Origin: Babylonia areolata
Taxonomy: Eukaryota > Mollusca > Gastropoda > Neogastropoda > Buccinidae
Direction of reading: 5' to 3'
Assembly (NCBI RefSeq): GCF_041734735.1
Contig: NC_134910.1
Coordinates: 2,730,080-2,794,079 of the forward strand
Length of the DNA stretch: 64,000 bases
The position numbers and the translations under genes were made by a program. The notes beneath the pieces were generated by a model that was not told the DNA's origin, made no database searches, and worked only from the letters and a program-made list of their open reading frames with translations. Below, one piece after another: positions 59,923-64,000 of this stretch (position 1 is the stretch's first letter; every line of letters begins with the position of its first letter).

Positions 59923-60314
59923 ATGGTGGTGGCCTAGTGGTTAGGCATCTGTGCTGGAAACCAGAGAATCTTGAGCGCACGGGATCGAATCCTACACTTG
60001 TTCAGTATTTTCTTCCCCTTCCACTAGACCTTGAGTGGTGGTCTGGACATTAGTCATTCAGAGGAGACGATTTAAAAAAAAAAAAAAAAAAAAAGGAGGG
60101 AGGGAGGTCCTGTGTGCAGCATGTACTTAGCGCACATAAAAGAACCCACAGCATCCAAAAAGTTGTCCCTGGCAAAATTGTGAAGAAAAATCCACTTTAA
60201 CAGGGAAACAAACACACTTCCTGGAAGATAAAGACAAGAAACTGTAGCGACAAGCTTTCCCCTGGGGGGAGAGCAGCCTGATTTTTCACACAGAGAACTG
60301 TGTTGTGACAAAAG
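59923..60314 (+). mobile_element. SINE family A body with a fourth head variant
   Basis: The head reads GGCCTAGTGGTTAGGCATCT (A box) and GGGATCGAATCC (B box), unlike the AGAGGTAACGCG head of the 12.1, 55.9 and 62.2-kb copies. The body is family A (CTTGAGTGGTGGTCTGGAC, GCAGCATGTACTTAGCGCAC, CCCTGGCAAAATTGTG, TTTCCCCTGGGGGGAGAGC), with an A run inserted at 60,072-60,094. The tail merges into the 28-bp minisatellite. Confidence 0.88.
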
Positions 60315-60770
60315 AGTAATACAGTACAAGACACCCTCTCCCTCCCATACAGTACAATACACCCTTTCCCTCCCATACAGTACAATACACCCTCTCCCTC
60401 CCATACAGTACAATATCAAGACACCCTCTCCCTCCCATACAGTACAATAACCTCTCCCTCCCATACAGTACAATACACCCTCTCCCTCCCATACAGTACA
60501 ATACACCCTCTCCCTCCCATACAGTACAATACACCCTCTCCCTCCCATACAGTACAATACACCCTCTCCCTCCCATACAGTACAAGACACCCTCTCCCTC
60601 CCATACAGTACAATACACCCTCTCCCTCCCATACAGTACAATACACCCTCTCCCTCCCATACAGAACAATACACCCTCTCCCTCCCATACAGAACAATAC
60701 ACCCTCTCCCTCCCATACAGAACAATACACCCTCTCCCTCCCATACAGAACAATACACCCTCTCCCTACC
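60315..60770. repeat. 28-bp minisatellite grown from a SINE tail, about 16 copies
   Basis: The unit is ACACCCTCTCCCTCCCATAC then AGTACAAT. The first unit begins inside the AATACAGTAC tail of the family A SINE. One unit is shortened and one carries an extra ATCAAG. The last four read CAGAACAAT in place of CAGTACAAT. On - the purine-rich strand gives repeated GGGAGGGAGAGGG, able to form quadruplexes. Confidence 0.95.
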
Positions 60771-61533
60771 CAACTGCCAAACACCTGTATCACACCTGCC
60801 AAAAAACACAACTTGGTCAATAGCATGATACCTACCAACTCACAAACTAACACAGACAAACGAACTAGAGAATCGTGAATATTTCATCCTCTAACCCTGA
60901 TTTAGGAACAGAAAATAACATGCAACAAAACTGGTATTTTACATCAAAATTAAATAACTTAACATTAATGCGCATGAAATCAGAAATAAAAAATGGTTAA
61001 ATGAAAGAATATATCATATAACCCTTCCCATGTTCACAAGTTTCCCCACTTGCCATTTTCAAACACAATCCCCTTTTTTTTTTCCGACTAAAATATTTCA
61101 TTGGAATGAACTGAATTTGATGATCTGCAAATCTGGGGCAGTGTGTAAGAAAGTGAAACTTGTCTCTCCAATCACATGCATACAAAAGTTATGACAAGGT
61201 TTTAACATGTAATTCACATGGAATAATATAACATCTACCAGCCTCGACAGATTATTTTTGACTACCACAACTGAAAAAAACTAATAAATAAGCTGTAAGT
61301 TTCAGGCAGATTAAAATAATATTTTGCTCTTCCAACCTCATCTTGAACACAGTTGCATCTGAGCAGACAAATACATTATTTTCAATAAATATTGAAGACT
61401 ACTGTGTTGAAACTCTCTTTGGCTGATAACAAAAATGATGACTATAATTATGGTAGTGTATCTGACTTTTTCATGCACATACTCACGTCACAACAAACAC
61501 ACAGCACTAAATGTAACTCAAACACTACATGCT

Positions 61534-61570
<37 letters not shown>

Positions 61571-61612
61571 CACAGCAACACATACCAGCCCAAACACGAC
61601 ACAGCCACACAC
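60771..61612. other. No gene seen
   Basis: AT-rich DNA with a CA run at 61,537-61,566. No exon-like block was recognised. Confidence 0.5.
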
Positions 61613-61970
61613 TACAATCATTCCTATCTCTGTGGCTGCCTTCACCTCTACACTCCATCTCGCTCACTACGATCGGCTTCGGATCCACTCTGTTTACGCA
61701 TACCCAGATTCAAACACTTGACTGTTGGCCGCCGTTCTTTCTCTGTCTCTGGACCTTGCGATTGGAATGAACTTCCTCTTTCGCTTTGTCAAGTCTCCAC
61801 ACTCAGCTCTTTCATCAAGTCTGGCCTTAAAACCCACCTCTTCCCAAAATAGCCTCCCTTGCCCAGTTTTAGAGTTATGCATGCGTGTGAATGACTGGTG
61901 CGAAAGCGCTTTGATTTGTCTCTGCACAAGATTCAGCGGTATATAAATACCATTATTATTATTATTCCTT
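61613..61970 (+). mobile_element. LINE (CR1/L2-like) 3' end
   Basis: The frame reads YLCGCLHLYTPSRSLRSASD, then DWNELPLSLCQVSTLSSF and SGLKTHLFPK before the stop, the same C-terminal reverse-transcriptase motif as the 54-kb copy. An extra isoleucine sits in SSFIKS. The 3' end is GCGCTTTGATTTGTC, GCGGTATATAAATACC and ATT repeats. It is 5'-truncated. Confidence 0.9.
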
Positions 61971-62240
61971 CCACTAATTGGTGCAAACCTGCCATCATGA
62001 CTACCCCACACATCAGCTGGCCTACCTTCCGTCTCAATACCGCAAAACTCAGCGATGCCAGTCTTCCAGTTACAACTGTTAAGTTGTACACACTTCTTGC
62101 AAAATGTTCCTCAAAAACAGATCAACATCAGTTAACATTCTTGCTGCTAGGTCCAGCTTTAAAAACATCAACAAGTCCTTGCATGCATTCTGGTTTTAAG
62201 GTTAAAACGTTAGTTAAAGTTTCCATAGCCTTTACAGCTA
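61971..62240. other. No gene seen
   Basis: Unassigned DNA between the LINE 3' end and the next SINE. No repeat or coding block recognised. Confidence 0.5.
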
Positions 62241-62634
62241 TGATGGCCTAGAGTAACGCGTCCACCTAGGAAGCGAGAGTATCTGAGCGTCGCTGGTTCA
62301 AATCACGGCTCAGCTGCCGATATTTTCTCCCCATCCACTAGACCTTGAGTGGTGGTCTGGACGCTAGTCATTTGGATGAGATGATAAACCAAGGTCCCGT
62401 GTGCTAGCATGCACTTATCGCACATAAAAGAACCCATGGCAACAAAAGAGTTGTTCCTGGCAAAATTCTGCAGAAAAATCCACTTCGATAGGAAAAACAA
62501 ATAAAACTGCATGCAGAAAAAAAAGAAGAAAAAAAAGGGGTGGCGCTGTAGTGTAGCGACGCGCTGTCCCTGGGGAGAGCAGCCCGAATTTCACACAGAG
62601 AAATCTGCTGTGATAAAAAGAAATACAAATACAA
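62241..62634 (+). mobile_element. SINE family A, full-length, left arm of an inverted pair
   Basis: GATGGCCTAGAGTAACGCGT, GGTTCAAATCACGG, CTTGAGTGGTGGTCTGGACG, GTCCCGTGTGCTAGCATGC, CCTGGCAAAATTCTGC and GTGGCGCTGTAGTGTAGCGA, then the hairpin, TTTCACACAGAGAAATCTG and the AAATACAAATAC tail. Close to the 55.9-kb copy. Confidence 0.95.
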
Positions 62635-62672
62635 AGGAAAGGATTGGGCCCTGCCTCCCTGTGCTGCACCCT

Positions 62673-63070
62673 ATTTGCATTTGTATTTCTTTTTATCACA
62701 ACAGATTTCTCTGTGAAATTCGGGCTGCTCTCCACAGGGAGAGCACATCGCTACACTACAGTGCCACCCATTTTTTTCGTATTTTTTTTTCCTGCGTGCA
62801 GTTTTATTTGTTTTTCCTATTGAAGTGGATTTTTCTACAGAATTTTGCCAAGAACAACCTTTTTGTTGCCGTGGGTTCTTTTACGTGCGCTAAGTCCATG
62901 CTGCACACGGGACCTCGGTTTATCATCTCATCCGAATGACTAGCAACCAGACCACCACTCAAGGTCAAGTGGAGGGGGAGAAAATATCGACGGCTGAGTA
63001 GTGATTCGAACCAGCGCGCTCAGATTCTTTCGCTTCCTTGGCGGACGTGTTACCTCTAGGCCATCACTCC
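62673..63070 (-). mobile_element. SINE family A, full-length, right arm of an inverted pair
   Basis: Read on -, the same element as its neighbour: head GGCCTAGAGGTAACACGTCC, body GGATGAGATGATAAACCGAG, hairpin and AAATACAAATGCAAAT tail. Only about 38 bases separate the two tails. Confidence 0.95.
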
Positions 63071-63172
63071 ACTTACTCTCGCTCCATCACTCTCATTCTG
63101 AGAGTTAAAATTTTTTGTTGTTTGCATGTATAAGCAGCTGTCCACTCTGAAAGCCAGCTGATCTTTCCCATT

Positions 63173-63310
63173 CCTTCTTTTCCTTCGTTCATGGGCTGTA
63201 CGTCCCACGATCATTCCAATGCATGACTGGGCTTTTAGGTGTATGACCCTTCTTTACAATGTACGAAGGGAGGCAACGTTCTTTACACTGTACGCAGAGA
63301 GGCAAACTCC
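63173..63310 (-). mobile_element. SINE family C, diverged 3' end
   Basis: Read on -, GGTCATACACCTAAAAGCCC, GTGGGACGTACAGCCC and ATGAACGAAGGAAAAGAAGG match the family C 3' end. The AATGTACGAAGGGAGGCAAC part is duplicated with changes. Confidence 0.7.
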
Positions 63311-63334
63311 ATTTCCTGGGGTATATATATATAT

Positions 63335-63660
63335 GATAGTCAGTCGTGTCCGACTATGACCATCAGAACAGCAGAAGAGGCAACTGCTGTTCCGACTATT
63401 TGGGCTAGAATTTGATTATAGTGGAGAGTGTCTTGCCCAAGTTACATCCCCACTCTCTCGGCCAAGAAGGTTTTAGGACAGTCGGCGTTGGGATGGTTCC
63501 CAAAGGCCAACTAGCCCAAAAGGCTGCAGCACTAAGAGCCAGTGCAATTTTGCCTCCTAGTTTGAGAGTCATAGTCCTTCACAAAAGACTAAGCTGTAAA
63601 TGGTTTCCCATTGACTGGAGAAACCACTGATAATACAGCTCTCACTTTGCTGTCGGCCCA
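63335..63660 (+). repeat. Dispersed repeat of unknown class (type D)
   Basis: AGTCAGTCGTGTCCGACTAT, GACCATCAGAACAGCAGA, GTCTTGCCCAAGTTACATCC and GGATGGTTCCCAAAGGCCAA. I recall this kind of sequence as a dispersed repeat in gastropod genomes, from memory only. No second copy lies in this window, and orientation and class are not established. Confidence 0.45.
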
Positions 63661-64000
63661 AATGTAAACTCATGTCAATCTGTGATATAAGCTGAGTGTT
63701 GGGGTATACAGTGTCAGAATCTACGTGAACCACACACCTCTGTAGCAGACACATGTAGGATGGGAACAGAGTGAACCTTGTGGAGGGAATATCTTCTGTA
63801 TCAGCGATAATGGTCCAGTTCCTTTAGAAAAAAAAAAAAAAAAGGTGAGAATTTGAGCCAGACACGGAGTCAGAGCTTAACATCAGCTACACGAACCTTA
63901 AACCTGTAGATCCATGCACACACACATAAGTACACACATTTGAGCATGCATGCATGCACACACACACACACACGTACAGAGTACATGTAAGCAATCATGC
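63661..64000. other. No gene seen
   Basis: Unassigned DNA with an A run (63,827-63,844) and a CA run (63,957-63,973). Confidence 0.5.

Overview
This is eukaryotic, intron-rich nuclear DNA, most likely from a gastropod mollusc and probably a caenogastropod. Reasons: very low coding density, long CA, GA and AT microsatellites, many minisatellites, three tRNA-derived SINE families of types I associate with snail genomes, 3' ends of CR1/L2-like LINEs, and microRNA genes of the animal miR-92 family. Species cannot be fixed from the window. There is no bacterial-style gene packing. Nearly all long open frames here are artefacts of tandem repeats whose unit is a multiple of three bases, or chance frames in GC-rich stretches.

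Left half (1 to about 31.6 kb). The + strand is visibly rich in T and G. The supported genes are five miR-92 family hairpins, all on +: one at 14.86-14.95 kb and a tight cluster of four between 29.75 and 31.15 kb. All keep the ATTGCAC seed and a GTCCCGGCC core, and each has a well paired 5' arm. A poly(A) signal at 31,633 follows the last hairpin by about 0.5 kb and could end the primary transcript. A CpG-rich stretch at 20.3-21.1 kb is a candidate promoter. Also present are pieces of SINEs and a LINE, a 470-bp inverted-repeat DNA element (9.1-9.5 kb), and a possible gene 3' end near 5.84 kb.

Right half (about 32 to 64 kb). The + strand tends to be rich in A and C, as expected if much of it is transcribed on -. 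The supported protein gene is here, on -: a small single-pass membrane protein of about 75 or 69 residues, made from either of two alternative first exons (44,891-44,786 or 49,357-49,270). Each can splice in the same phase to one shared last exon (42,287-42,166) that encodes the end of the membrane span and a lysine-rich tail. I recognise no named family for it. A 1.5-kb CA-rich minisatellite runs right up to the shared splice acceptor.

The rest of the right half is repeats. There are minisatellites of 36 bp (39 kb), 39 bp (50.4-52 kb), 40 bp (52.3 kb) and 28 bp (60.3-60.8 kb, apparently grown from a SINE tail), plus a GA array (57.6-58.2 kb), a TTAA-flanked MITE (52.7 kb), two LINE 3' ends, and SINEs, including two full copies facing each other at 62.2-63.1 kb. 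How the genes relate: the miR-92 cluster and the membrane-protein gene appear to point toward each other, with the boundary near 31.6-33 kb. No functional link between them is visible.
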